From Monomorium pharaonis (taxonomy: Eukaryota > Arthropoda > Insecta > Hymenoptera > Formicidae), in the NCBI RefSeq assembly GCF_013373865.1, contig NC_050469.1, forward strand, positions 12,930,740-12,994,739: a stretch of DNA of 64,000 bases. The letters are read 5' to 3'. The translations under genes were made by a program, and so were the position numbers. This document shows positions 34,757 through 44,445 of this stretch, piece by piece (position 1 is the first letter of the stretch; each line of letters starts with the position of its first letter). The notes below the pieces were generated by a model. The model saw only the letters and a list, made by a program, of their open reading frames with translations. It searched no databases and was not told the DNA's origin.

Positions 34757-35642
34757 CGAGGGTAGTCCCAGAAGTAACCGGCCCAACAAAGAAAACACAA
34801 AAAATTTGGGAAAAAATATCTTTATTTCTCAACATAGTCTCCTTTTAGCTCGATACACTTTTCCCAGCGATGTCCAATAGCTTCGATACCCTGTTTATAG
34901 TAAGAACCGTCTTCGCCTTTTTTGGACCCAATTTTCCCCTTGCAGTCCATTGTTTTGACTGTTTCCTTCGTCTCAGGTGTGAAGTGATGGACCCATGTTT
35001 CATCCATGGTTATGAATCGACGCAAAAACTCGGTTTTATTACTGTGAAACATTGCCGAACACTCGATTGAAACATCCTCACGACACTGTTTTTGTTCCAC
35101 TGTGAGCAAACGCGGCACCCATCTTGCGCAAAGCTTTCTCCAAATTTTCAGTCAATATACGATGTATAGCACTTTTTAAAATGCCTACGGTCTCTTAGCT
35201 CACGCACTTTCAGTCGACGGTCATCCAATACCATTTTATGGATTTTCCTCACCATTTCTGGCATGGTCATCTCATTTGGTCGATCACTGCGATATTCGTC
35301 TTGACAGCTCGTACGGCCTCGTTTAAACTCTGCCTCCCAATATTTTATTGTTGTAAATGAAGGAGCAGACTCCCCCAGAGTAGAATCTAGTTCGGCTTTG
35401 ATATTGGTTGGACTGAGACCTTTCAAATGAAAGTATTGTATCACATAACGATTTCCAATTCTTTCTATGTTTCCAAATTCACTGAGAGAGTTCACTATTG
35501 ATGGCTGCCAAACAAATATTAAATAACGTAGCGTCTTCAAACTTTACACTTAAGCTTTATAAGGTTGATACTTTCTACTATAGTAATTTTTTTTAAACAA
35601 CAACCGCCATCCATACATCAGGTACTTCTGGGACTACCCTTA
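34757..35642 (-). mobile_element. Internally deleted mariner-family transposon
   Basis: Terminal inverted repeats share AGGGTAGTCCCAGAAGTA at 34,759-34,776 and, inverted, at 35,623-35,640. TA dinucleotides lie at both outer edges, as expected for mariner target duplication. The element is about 886 bp versus about 1.3 kb for a complete mariner. The transposase reads on the minus strand and is broken (separate entry). It sits in the presumed stoned 5' intron, about 175 bases upstream of the acceptor at 35817. Confidence 0.9.
34822..35540 (-). pseudogene. Mariner transposase remnant, frameshifted and internally deleted
   Basis: The N-terminal part (35540 down to 35148) holds the helix-turn-helix region: HLKGLSPTNIKAELDSTLGE and EFKRGRTSCQDEYRSDRPNE are typical mariner blocks. 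The second frame (35118 down to 34822) has VEQKQCREDVS and ITMDETWVHHFTPETKE, where the D of MDETW is the first catalytic aspartate. It then jumps from KKGEDG straight to YYKQGIEAIGHRWEKCIELK, the extreme C-terminus. The segment carrying the second and third catalytic aspartates is missing and the two halves are in different frames, so it is inactive. I describe it as it stands only. Confidence 0.9.
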
Positions 35643-35817
35643 TAATAATAATAATGATGCTAACAAGCATGTGTTTCTGTGTCCCTTCCCCCATTATTTA
35701 TTTAATTCCAGAGAAACTAAAAGTAGTTTTCTAACATTTTAAATTAATTTTTATCGCCGGAGAAATAGATTAGATTTCACAATATTTTCGCGCAATAATC
35801 TGGATTTTTATTTGCAG

Positions 35818-35850
35818 GAGCCTCTTACGCACCACAGTAGGTCTTAGAGG
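35818..35850 (+). other. stnA: stnA 5' UTR segment after a 3' splice site
   Basis: TTTTTATTTGCAG ends at 35817, a strong acceptor. The 33 bases that follow contain an in-frame TAG at 35845-35847, two codons before the stnA ATG, so no upstream coding exon can be fused to StnA through this acceptor. Confidence 0.7.
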
Positions 35851-38568
35851 ATGCACAAGTTAGCCAAAGGCCTGAAGAAGAAGAAAAAGCCGAAGAAGGG
35901 CAAGAAGGGAGCGGAGGAGGAGGACTTCGATCCGGAAGAGCTCGAGCGTTATCGGCGCGAGCGGGCAGAGGCCCAACAGAAAGCCGAAGAGGCCGGCGAA
36001 TCGACTAAAGGTACCGGATCCGACGAGTGGAAAAAGTTCCAGGCTTTGACTGCTGGCGTCGATTCGGTCTTGAGGAAGACTCAGGATGATCTTGATCGGA
36101 TAAAGTCTACCTCGTTCTTCCAGCGAAAGGCGCCGTTGGAAGAGAAGAAGCCGGAGGAGGCGAACCAGGAGGACTCCAACAAATCTACGAAGAGGTGGGT
36201 GGGGTTCGACAAAGAGGGTAATCCAATCGAGGCCGCACCGTCGGAGATCGACAGCCAGGGAAGGAAGGAAGAGAAACCGCTGGTCAACGAGGACGGTTTC
36301 GTAGAGGTGCCGGAGGACGAGGATGAGCAAGAGGACTCCGCCGAGGAGGATATCTTTGACACCACTTACGTCGACGTTCTTCAGAATATCGACGTTCAAT
36401 TAGCTTACATACCGGACAGTCCGACTGAGGAGGAAACCGGGGACGATCCCTTCGACACCACCAGCGCCGACAAGGTTCTCCGTACAGTCGACAAGAAGGG
36501 TAATAAACTAGTCAGCTTGGGCAATGCTGTTGAGGTGTTATCGGGAAGAATCGATTATGTAAGCTCTTGCAAGATCACCAAGGGAAGACGACCCCGACTT
36601 CAACAAGATCTATTGTTGGATGACTTTGACGAGGCGGAACAGCCGTCGGCAGAGGCTATTGTAGCGGAACCAGTAGAAGTAGAGAAGACCTTGTTGGATG
36701 ACGACAGCGATCTTCCTGATATCCCGATCGATTTGACGAAATTACCACCTGTGCTACCAAGACCAGTTACTCCTACGGTTACTCAGGAAGACGCAGTCTC
36801 GACTGAGAAAACATCAAATGGACCACTAGATATTTCCGAGTTCGAGATTCTGAAGGAAAAGACAGTCTTGGAAGAAATTCCCGACTTAGATGACGCTGAA
36901 TTTGACTTAAACGCCGCGCCAGATGAGCCAATTTGTCTCGAGGAAGCCGATGATCCATTCGCCGAGAAAGAGCCTGAAACAATCGATTATCAGGCGGAAA
37001 TAATCGAGGCCAGTTTTGAAGCAGCTACCTACGTTGACGAGGCCGATCCGTTTGACACTGCATTCGCGGATAACATACTACCAGGTAAAACAGAACTGAA
37101 ATTCATCGAGAAGGAGCTCGAAGAACTACCTATTTCGGAAGTGTCTATATCGCTGACTGATCCCGCTGGCTTGAACAGAGATTATGAAACTGGTCTGCTA
37201 AAACTAGATAATAAACAGAAAAATAATTATGGCAGTTCGCTGTTACCCAAGAAGGATTTGTTAGGCGGCTCGACTACCGATCTTAGCCAGTTGGCGGACG
37301 AACCAATCGCGCCTGTAGAGGAAATCACTTATGTTGATCCTTTCGATACATCCGCGGTGAAAGAGCTTCCACCCGGCAAAACAGAACTCAAGGTCTTAGA
37401 AAAGGAATTACTCGGTGAGCAACCCAGCAGTTGCATCGAGGACGATGACGATTTTGATCCGAGAAAGGATGAGGAACCAATAAAGCAGTTGCCCGTAAAA
37501 CCGCCACCACCCAGACCATCCGCACCTGTTAAATCCGCTCCAGTTAAGCCTGTGTTCGCTGTTAACTTCGAGGAAGACGAAAAGATCGAGACAACACCGA
37601 CGAATCTCGAGAGGAAGACTTCCCGGCCGGAAGTCCTCGATCTAGCTCCAATCAAGGCAGTCGCGTTTGAACTGCCGACCCCGTCGAAGAGACCAGATCT
37701 TCTCGCAACTAGCGAAGAGGAAAAGACACTACCCTCTAAACCGTTGACACCGTACTACTCTCAAAAGTCTATAGAAGAGTCGTTGCCGATAGAAGAAGAC
37801 GACGACGAAGTAGATGTCGATCCGTTCGACACCAGTTTCGTCAATAACGTTGCGCCAGGCAAGACTGAGCTCAAGCTTATCGAGTCGGAATTATTGAGAC
37901 AAGAGCCTAAGCTACCTCATAGTTTGAGCGATCACGACTTCGATCCGAGGTCTACTGCAGAACCAATCAGGAGACAGAGCGATTTCACGGCTACCTCAGT
38001 CGCGCCGGGGAATCTAAAGCTTGCACAGTTGCAATCGTCGCTGATACAAAAGGTTGAAGAGGAAGCGATCACGAGACGGGAACCCCAGAGGCAAGAGAGC
38101 TTGTTGGATGCGGAAGTCGAGGTCGATGCGAAACCTCTGACACCTAAAATTGAGAGCAAACCTATCGCGGAAGAAGAGGAGCTTTCTTATTCAGACCCTT
38201 TCGACACTTCTATCGCGACGAATATCCTGCCCGGTAAAGCAGAGCTAAAGATATTGGAAAGTGAATTGCAACAAGTTCCTCAACAACCACCACCGCGTCC
38301 CATTAATCTGTCCACCGTGATACCTATTGTTGCGTCAACAGTCCCGGAAATTGACGACTTCGATCCTAGAGCAGACGAAGTAAAAGAGACTAAGGACATC
38401 CTGTTTTTGGACGGACAGGATCCCGGTGACAAGGTGTTGACACCGCTTCAAAATAAAGATCTCAGTTTGGACGACGACGTGGACCCCTTCGACACTAGCT
38501 TTGCTACTAGCAAGCTCGAGCCTGGACAAACCGAACTGAAGTTGCTAGAATCGGAACTGATGAAATAA
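35851..38568 (+). CDS. stnA: StonedA, first cistron of the stoned locus
   Basis: Single-exon ORF of 905 residues. It starts MHKLAKGLKKKKKPKKGKKG, the lysine-rich N-terminus characteristic of StonedA, followed by a charged helix (PEELERYRRERAEAQQKAEE). The rest is acidic and disordered-looking, with DPF motifs at residues 199, 368, 399, 496, 657, 782 and 878. Six of these read DPFDT, and five are followed by a PGxxELKxxExEL unit. DFDPR motifs are interspersed. DPF motifs in endocytic proteins bind the AP-2 alpha appendage. Drosophila StonedA acts presynaptically with StonedB in synaptic-vesicle retrieval. The start is fixed by the in-frame TAG just upstream; A at -3 is favourable, C at +4 is not. 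Remarkably, the only internal methionine is residue 904. stnB follows after 372 bases. Confidence 0.95.
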   Translation: MHKLAKGLKKKKKPKKGKKGAEEEDFDPEELERYRRERAEAQQKAEEAGESTKGTGSDEWKKFQALTAGVDSVLRKTQDDLDRIKSTSFFQRKAPLEEKKPEEANQEDSNKSTKRWVGFDKEGNPIEAAPSEIDSQGRKEEKPLVNEDGFVEVPEDEDEQEDSAEEDIFDTTYVDVLQNIDVQLAYIPDSPTEEETGDDPFDTTSADKVLRTVDKKGNKLVSLGNAVEVLSGRIDYVSSCKITKGRRPRLQQDLLLDDFDEAEQPSAEAIVAEPVEVEKTLLDDDSDLPDIPIDLTKLPPVLPRPVTPTVTQEDAVSTEKTSNGPLDISEFEILKEKTVLEEIPDLDDAEFDLNAAPDEPICLEEADDPFAEKEPETIDYQAEIIEASFEAATYVDEADPFDTAFADNILPGKTELKFIEKELEELPISEVSISLTDPAGLNRDYETGLLKLDNKQKNNYGSSLLPKKDLLGGSTTDLSQLADEPIAPVEEITYVDPFDTSAVKELPPGKTELKVLEKELLGEQPSSCIEDDDDFDPRKDEEPIKQLPVKPPPPRPSAPVKSAPVKPVFAVNFEEDEKIETTPTNLERKTSRPEVLDLAPIKAVAFELPTPSKRPDLLATSEEEKTLPSKPLTPYYSQKSIEESLPIEEDDDEVDVDPFDTSFVNNVAPGKTELKLIESELLRQEPKLPHSLSDHDFDPRSTAEPIRRQSDFTATSVAPGNLKLAQLQSSLIQKVEEEAITRREPQRQESLLDAEVEVDAKPLTPKIESKPIAEEEELSYSDPFDTSIATNILPGKAELKILESELQQVPQQPPPRPINLSTVIPIVASTVPEIDDFDPRADEVKETKDILFLDGQDPGDKVLTPLQNKDLSLDDDVDPFDTSFATSKLEPGQTELKLLESELMK
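36445..38565 (+). repeat. stnA: StonedA internal protein repeat: DPFDT plus PGKTELK unit
   Basis: Units begin at 36445 (divergent tail), 37045, 37336, 37819, 38194 and 38482. Each of the last five reads DPFDT, about 7-8 variable residues, then PGKTELK or a close variant and a leucine/glutamate-rich end. The last unit forms the C-terminus. The spacing is irregular, so it is a dispersed motif repeat rather than a tandem array. Confidence 0.9.
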
Positions 38569-38940
38569 TACATTCGTCGTTATACAGCTCCATTTCTTCA
38601 AAGCAATCTTTTAACTATCCGATTGAGCTGTTTAACATAGATGTGTTTTATCTCTTTTGAAGCTACATAAGGGACTATTTAAATCCTTATATTCTACTTG
38701 TTGCACACTCCATCAATAGTCTCTATGTACTGTACAATCTAACAAGAGATTTTCAAAAGTGCGTTGATTAATAAATTAAGATTGTATCAAAGAAATATCT
38801 GCTTAACGTGCAGATTAAAGACAAACAGACTAAAATTAGTCTATTCTATTTTGATGGAAGTACAGTTAAAAAAATTTCGCTCAAGCTTCAATAATTGTTA
38901 CAGTTAATTCTTAATCAGGAGTTTTTAAGCCAATTCCATC
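38569..38940 (+). other. Intercistronic spacer between stnA and stnB
   Basis: 372 AT-rich bases with no good promoter motif. They contain three minimal AUG ORFs: 38641-38670, 38725-38742 and 38854-38907. A possible 3' splice site (TTCTTAATCAG) ends at 38918, downstream of all three and 22 bases before the stnB ATG. From memory, the Drosophila spacer is much shorter. Confidence 0.85.
38908..38920 (+). promoter_or_regulatory. stnB: Possible 3' splice site just upstream of stnB
   Basis: TTCTTAATCAG followed by GAG; moderately T-rich upstream sequence. If used with a stoned 5' exon it would yield a stnB-only mRNA with a 22-base segment before ATG and no upstream AUG in this region. Strength is moderate and use is unproven. 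Confidence 0.3.
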
Positions 38941-40039
38941 ATGGATTCCAAGGGGGGAAATCCATTCTTAATGGACGATTACGCGACGGAACCGGGGGGC
39001 GGCTTGCCCTCGCAGGCTTCCAATCCTTTCCTACAAGATTTTGCCGACACGGCAACGTCTAGGGCGGGCGAGAATCCTTTCTTAAATTTCAGCAGCGACC
39101 AGACGTACGAACCGCCGCTGTCCGAGTCTACCAATCCGTTTGCCTCCTTCGGCATTGAAAGTACCGCTGCAGATACCGGATTTGAAGCGATCACTGACAT
39201 TAATACGCCAGCAACCAACGTCTTCACTAGCCAATCATCAAATATCTTCGTCACGTCCGACAATGCGGGCGTGGATCTATTTGGTACTATGACAACGACG
39301 ACGGCGACAACGGCAGCCGAGAAACCACAGGCGGCGGTTGCCAGTCCGCCGCAACATACTCCGGCGGCAACGCCTCCGTCGAGAAACGGAAGGCCGTCCA
39401 GGCCACCCCCGCCAAGACCACAACCACCGCCGATACCACATCCACCGGCGCAACCACCTGCCAAGAACACGAAGGATCTGATATTATCGGTTACGGGAGC
39501 AATGGACGCTACCTCAAACCATCTTCTGGATCGTTTGCAGGCAACCAGAACGCCCAGCCCCACCCTGATGCACTCCCCGTCACCCACTCCGGAGCACAGC
39601 TTCGCCGATCTTCTAGACGTCGACAGCAATGTGCCAGACCTGATTCCGGACGATAAGGTTGAGCCGAAAAATCAAGACATCATGGATCTCTTTGAATTAG
39701 ATGCACCCAACGCTGATGACACCTCGATCGGTATCTTCTCAACTTCCATGACCACCACAGGTACGACTAGTCTCGTCACCGGAGCCTCGATGACCACTAC
39801 CACGAAGGATAATCCCTTCGCGGCCATGAGCGAAGAGGCGGCGGTCCCGCAAGCACAGCCTGCCTTTGGAATGGAATATCCGGATGATATCATCAGTAAC
39901 GAGAAACGGCCTTCAATTACCACAGCGACTCCTTTCGCGGTCGTGGAAACAGACGTCGGACAATCCGGCACCGTCTTGGATCTTGCGAAACCTGCTCCTG
40001 CGGTTCAACCTGTGTCAACAGCTGCTGAATTTTTCCAAG
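38941..40039 (+). CDS. stnB: stnB exon 1, NPF-rich N-terminus
   Basis: MDSKGGNPFLMDDYATEP opens the protein. NPFL recurs at residues 28 and 45, NPFAS at 65 and NPFAAM at 291. A Pro-rich segment (about 39,390-39,470) and DLFGTM/DLFELD acidic motifs follow. The donor (CAAG then gttgat) is weak but is the only one giving the correct phase with the next acceptor, and the frame stops immediately beyond it. Confidence 0.92.
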
Positions 40040-43000
40040 GTTGATTAAAAAAATTTTTCTCCCTTTTTTTTAAATTAAGTAAAAAAGAAAAATTATAATC
40101 TAGAACACATTATATTGTTTTAATATTATTGTACATATTATAATTTTATTTTTTTTTTATAGGAGCAGAAGTTTCCACCGATACTGCCGCGAACTTCTTC
40201 TCCATGACCGACACAACCACAACAATGCCCTTCGCTGTCGAAACCACGCCCGCACCCTTCACAGCTGCAGCTCAACCCTTGTTTGCTCCGTCGGAAGTTA
40301 CACAACCCGCCTTCGCCTCGGACCTACTGGGTGATTTCGGAGAACCGACCAAGGAGGTCAGCAGTGGCCTGATCTCCACCAGTCCGACCCCTGGAACGGA
40401 GTTTCCCGGGAACGAGGCTTTCCGGCCCGAAGAAGAGTTGGATAATTTTGCCGCTACGACGAAGGCGATCGAGAATACCAGCGATTCATTCGATGCTTTT
40501 GCATCCAAATTCGATAGGGCCGCCGAAGTGGAAACCAGCAGCGGAGATCCCTTCTTAGATGCCTTCGGCGGCGGATCAACCGCTATGGACACCTCCAGCG
40601 ATGGTAAGTGAATGACCGCGACAACTTGTAAGAACTTTACATTTGATGTGCCAAACTATTCATCCCAAAATGATTTCCCCTACAGTTTGGGGAGACTCGT
40701 CGGTAGGTGGCTCGGAAACGGCGATCACTGGTTTTGGAGAACCCGATGGTTTTGATTCTTTCTTGAGTATGACGGCACCACCGTCGGATGTAAAAGTGAA
40801 AAGATCCGAGTCCGCGGATTCGGACGAAGGACCCGATTTCAGTGTATTTATTAAGTGAGTCGAAAAAAAAACTGTTTTTTCTTGTTGAATTAGAGATGAA
40901 AAAATTTTTTAATGGATTTACACAGAATATAACAATGCCAATATTAACACTAGCGCATGTTTAACGCCAATCTCTTATTTATTTTAGACCGAAAGAAGGA
41001 GAACAGATGGCAACAATAGAAAGCGGACCTGTACCTACGTTAGCGCCTCCGCCGAAAAGTCCGCAGGTCGTCGCGTATACGGATTCCTCGCCGCGCTTCA
41101 ATCCCTTCGATAAATCCGGAATCGCGCAGGATGCCGTGGTATCCGAAACTGCACAGACAGCCGAAATGGGCAGAACAGATTCTCAGGTATTTTAAACATT
41201 AAATTATACCATGCACACGACATTACTTTAAATCGCTTCTCCGTCATACGAATATTTTCACGATCAGCTTTTGTTTTTTGTTATTTAAACGCAAAAGCAT
41301 AAATATGAAGGAATTGTTCAACGTTTAAGATGCAACAAACATAATGAATAAGTCCTGCATAGAAATCAAATCATTTTTTTTCCAGGAAACCCCACCTACT
41401 CCTCTGTTTGACGAGGACGTTAGCCAACCGCTCGAGGATTTCCCGCGGATAACTTACACCGGCGACGGTTGGGAAATGCAGTTACGGCAACCGAATAAGA
41501 AGAAAATCACGGGGCAACGTTTCTGGAAGAAGATCTTCGTCAAGCTAGTTTACCAGGGTGACAGTCCGATCCTTCAGTTGTTTAACAATAAAGACGACAA
41601 AGACCCATTTCAAGAATTACCCCTGCTCACTTGTTATTCGGTGTCAGACATTGGCGCCCAACAATTCGATCAATACGGAAAGATCTTTACGGTGAAGCTG
41701 CAATATATCTTCTATAAGGAGAGGCCCGGCGTGCGACCTGGCCAAGTCACGAAGGCGGAAAGAATCACAAACAAACTCAGTCAGTTCGCAGCGTACGCTA
41801 TTCAAGGGGATTATCAAGGCGTCAAAGAGTTTGGGAGTGATTTGAAGAAATTGGGTCTTCCTGTCGAACACGCACCTCAGGTATATATTTATAATTGTTT
41901 TAAATTTAGAATACAAGTCACGTACAAGGGCTATCAAGCAGTGCGATTAATATATTAGTATGCAATGCTCGTAATGATTAATATTCTAAAGGTAAATGTT
42001 GCATATAATAAGCTTTTAAGCATTAACCGTGTGGGTTGCATCATTTACATTAATTTCCATTAAATGTTTCATGCTGTTTGCAGATTTCTCAGTTATTCAA
42101 ACTTGGTTCCCAATGTTACGAAGACATGAAACAATTTTCCGTCGCTATCGAAGAAGCTCTCTTCAGGTTACCGGCGCATCGTGATCGGGCTCTAACTTAC
42201 AAAATGGAAGAGGTCCAGGTAACAGTAGTGGACGAGCTGTACGTCGAGCAGAGCGCGGAGGGTCACGTAGACAAACAGATCGCACGTGTTCGTCTTTTCT
42301 TCCTGGGTTTCCTTTCTGGTAGATATTTCAACGATTATGAATAATAATAGCGTGCTACATCCGTACTGCATCACAAAATGTATTATATAAAAATTCTTTG
42401 TTCTCATTATTTAGATTTTCTTATGAAACAAACTTGATTTATTGTTTAGGTATGCCCGACATAGAATTAGGAATAAATGATATGTGGCGACAGGGTAAGG
42501 AAGTCGTTGGCAGGCACGATATCATCCCCGTCGTAACGGAGGAATGGATTCGCTTGGAGAATGTCGAGTTCCATTCCTGCGTCCAGCAGGACGAGTATGA
42601 AAAGTCGCGGATAATAAAGTACGTATCCCCTTCCCTCCCTCCCGCCCCTTAAGAGTGCGATAATGAAACCGATAAATGCGATTTTTCTCTAATAATTCTA
42701 ACAATTTCTTATACGCCATGACGAATGAAACATATCCTTGTTTTAAGAAACTGGTACAATTTGACTTGCCTTTTAATTAACAAACGTACATGTTTTAACC
42801 ATAAAACTATAAATCAGATTTATAATTAATATTCTACTAACATCTATCCTACTAACTATCTCTTAAGGTTCAAGCCCCCTGATGCATGTTACATTGAATT
42901 GATGCGGTTTCGCGTAAGACCGCCTAAAAATAGGGAACTACCGCTTCAGCTAAAAGCTGTTATGTGCGTTACTGGGAACAAGGTAAGCTTCTACTTCCAT

Positions 43001-44445
43001 ACCTTCAGCAAACTTTCCGTTTAATATTTAAATAAAAGCGAAGACTCCGCGTTAATTTTAGCCGTCATCGTAACATTATTTTATCTTTTTAATAGCACTG
43101 TCACTTTCCGTTTTATTATAAAAGTACTGGTTATTATAGAAAATTTTTCTTAAAATTATTTTTCTTTCCTTAATTCATTTTGACGCGCAGCAAAATTTTA
43201 TAACGACATGCTTGTTAGTGTCACATCGTTTGACTTCTGATTACGCGTAATTAGGTGGAGTTGAGAGCGGACATTCTCGTTCCTGGTTTTGCGTCGAGAA
43301 AACTGGGCCAAATACCATGCGAGGACGTGATGGTTCGCTTTCCTATACCCGAGTGCTGGATCTATCTCTTCAGGGTAGAGAAACACTTCAGGTACGGTTC
43401 GGTGAAATCGGCACACAGACGAACAGGGAAGATTAAAGGTATCGAGAGATTCTTGGGCGCCGTCGACACGTTAGAACCGCAGCTGATGGAGGTAACTTCC
43501 GGTCAGGCGAAGTACGAGCATCAACATCGAGCTATCGTGTGGAGAATGCCCAGGCTGCCCAAAGAGGGGCAAGGTACATGCCTATACCTCCTCTTTATTC
43601 GGTTAAAACTATCAATTATTAATTTTAATAATTAAACGTCAACTCTATTTATTTTACAATTGGAAAAAGTTATATTTTATTTTGTAAGATGGAAAAAATA
43701 GAATTTAGAAAATCTTAACGATACGATTTACTAAACGTAAGACTATTTAGGCTCTGCATAAGAGTAGAAACATCACGCAGAATGACTTAAATATACTATG
43801 TGTTTAAATCATTATCCAACACTGCTGGCGACCGTCCAATTTCGATTATTCACGGTTATTTCCAGGCGCGTATACGACGCATCAGCTGGTTTGCCGTATG
43901 GCTCTCACCTCCTACGATCAGATACCCGAAAATCTCGCGGAATACTGTTACGTGGAGTTCACGATGCCGGCGACGCAGGTGTCCCACACGACCGCGCGGA
44001 GCGTCAGCCTCCAGAACAGTGACAGTGATGCGCCCCCGGAAAAGTACGTCCGAAATTTGTCGCGTCACGAATACAGGTGAGTTTAAAAAAATGCATTTTC
44101 TTTTTCAATAGAAATTAGAAATTGCATAGAGCACAAGAACGCACAACTTTATATTTATCAAATTTCTCAATTATGGAAATTAATATTCACTGCTTGATGC
44201 CCCTAGAGAAAATCTAATCCATCCACTTGTTTAGTTTTCTTCTCTTCTTAGACTAGTATTATTTCTGAACATTGCTGCATTATCAAACATTGTTATTTAG
44301 GGTGGGGATCGAGCACACGCAGGGCGAAGGGCCGAGTGCGTACATCTCGGCGACAATATCGAAAAAAATCCCTGAGAGTACGCCGGAAGTTCAAGAGACG
44401 CCTGAAGCACCGGCTCCGGAGTCCGATTCCGATTCCTCGGGATAA
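38941..44445 (+). CDS. stnB: StonedB (stonin), second cistron of the stoned locus, whole coding span
   Basis: Spliced CDS: 38941-40039, 40163-40603, 40686-40854, 40988-41186, 41386-41880, 42084-42318, 42450-42618, 42868-42982, 43255-43573, 43866-44076, 44301-44445. It totals 3597 bases, 1198 residues, with all phases closed. The N-terminal half is disordered, with NPF motifs at residues 7, 28, 45, 65, 291 and 608 (EH-domain ligands, as for Eps15/intersectin), a proline-rich stretch and DLF motifs. The C-terminal half (about 640-1160) is the stonin homology plus mu-homology domain, related to AP-2 mu. In Drosophila, StonedB uses this domain to bind synaptotagmin and recruit it during synaptic-vesicle endocytosis; vertebrate stonin-2 is the counterpart. 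The start has A at -3 and G at +4, stronger than that of stnA. The length is close to the fly protein. Confidence 0.96.
40163..40603 (+). CDS. stnB: stnB exon 2
   Basis: T-rich tract and ATAG acceptor, gtaagt donor; 441 bases. The product is Ser/Thr-rich and disordered, with DLLGDFGEP, DSFDAFASKF and DPFLDAFGG-type acidic-aromatic motifs of the sort used by clathrin and AP-2 adaptors. Confidence 0.9.
40686..40854 (+). CDS. stnB: stnB exon 3
   Basis: Acceptor TTCCCCTACAG, donor gtgagt; 169 bases. It encodes VWGDSSVGGSETAITGFGEP and DGFDSFLSMTAPP, ending in an acidic serine-rich segment and FSVFIK with a split lysine codon. Confidence 0.9.
40988..41186 (+). CDS. stnB: stnB exon 4
   Basis: Acceptor TATTTTAG, donor gtattt; 199 bases. 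It contains the last NPF motif (RFNPFDKS, residue 608) and a PTLAPPPKSP proline stretch before the stonin homology domain. Confidence 0.88.
41386..41880 (+). CDS. stnB: stnB exon 5, stonin homology domain
   Basis: Poly-T tract and CCAG acceptor, gtatat donor; 495 bases, 165 codons, phase 0. TPLFDEDVSQPLEDFPRI, GWEMQLRQPNKKKITGQRFW and the KLQYIFYKERPGVRPGQVTK block are strongly stonin-like. Confidence 0.95.
42084..42318 (+). CDS. stnB: stnB exon 6, start of mu-homology domain
   Basis: Acceptor CTGTTTGCAG, donor gtagat; 235 bases. QLFKLGSQCYEDMKQFSVAI and YKMEEVQVTVVDELYVEQ lead into the mu-homology fold. It ends one base into the glycine of LSGMPD. Confidence 0.94.
42450..42618 (+). CDS. stnB: stnB exon 7, mu-homology domain
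   Basis: Acceptor TATTGTTTAG, donor gtacgt; 169 bases. GMPDIELGINDMWRQGKEVV is a typical mu-homology segment (compare the GxPxxxLGLND-type turn in AP mu subunits). Confidence 0.94.
42868..42982 (+). CDS. stnB: stnB exon 8, mu-homology domain
   Basis: Acceptor ATCTCTTAAG, donor gtaagc; 115 bases. FKPPDACYIELMRFRVRPPK is the conserved PPDGxFxLMxYR-type strand of mu-homology domains. Confidence 0.93.
43255..43573 (+). CDS. stnB: stnB exon 9, mu-homology domain
   Basis: Acceptor CGTAATTAG, donor gtacat; 319 bases. VELRADILVPGFASRKLGQI, CEDVMVRFPIPECWIYLFRV and the RAIVWRMPRLPKEGQG strand are present. Confidence 0.94.
43866..44076 (+). CDS. stnB: stnB exon 10, end of mu-homology domain
   Basis: Acceptor TTATTTCCAG, donor gtgagt; 211 bases. 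THQLVCRMALTSYDQIPENL and YVEFTMPATQVSHTTARSVS fit the closing strands of the domain. It ends two bases into an arginine codon. Confidence 0.94.
44301..44445 (+). CDS. stnB: stnB exon 11, C-terminus and stop
   Basis: Acceptor TTGTTATTTAG; VGIEHTQGEGPSAYISATI finishes the domain. An acidic proline/serine tail ends at TAA 44443-44445. Confidence 0.92.

Noticed and set aside
35860..39971. Minus-strand frames opposite stnA and stnB
   Set aside because: Shadow frames of strongly supported + strand coding sequence.
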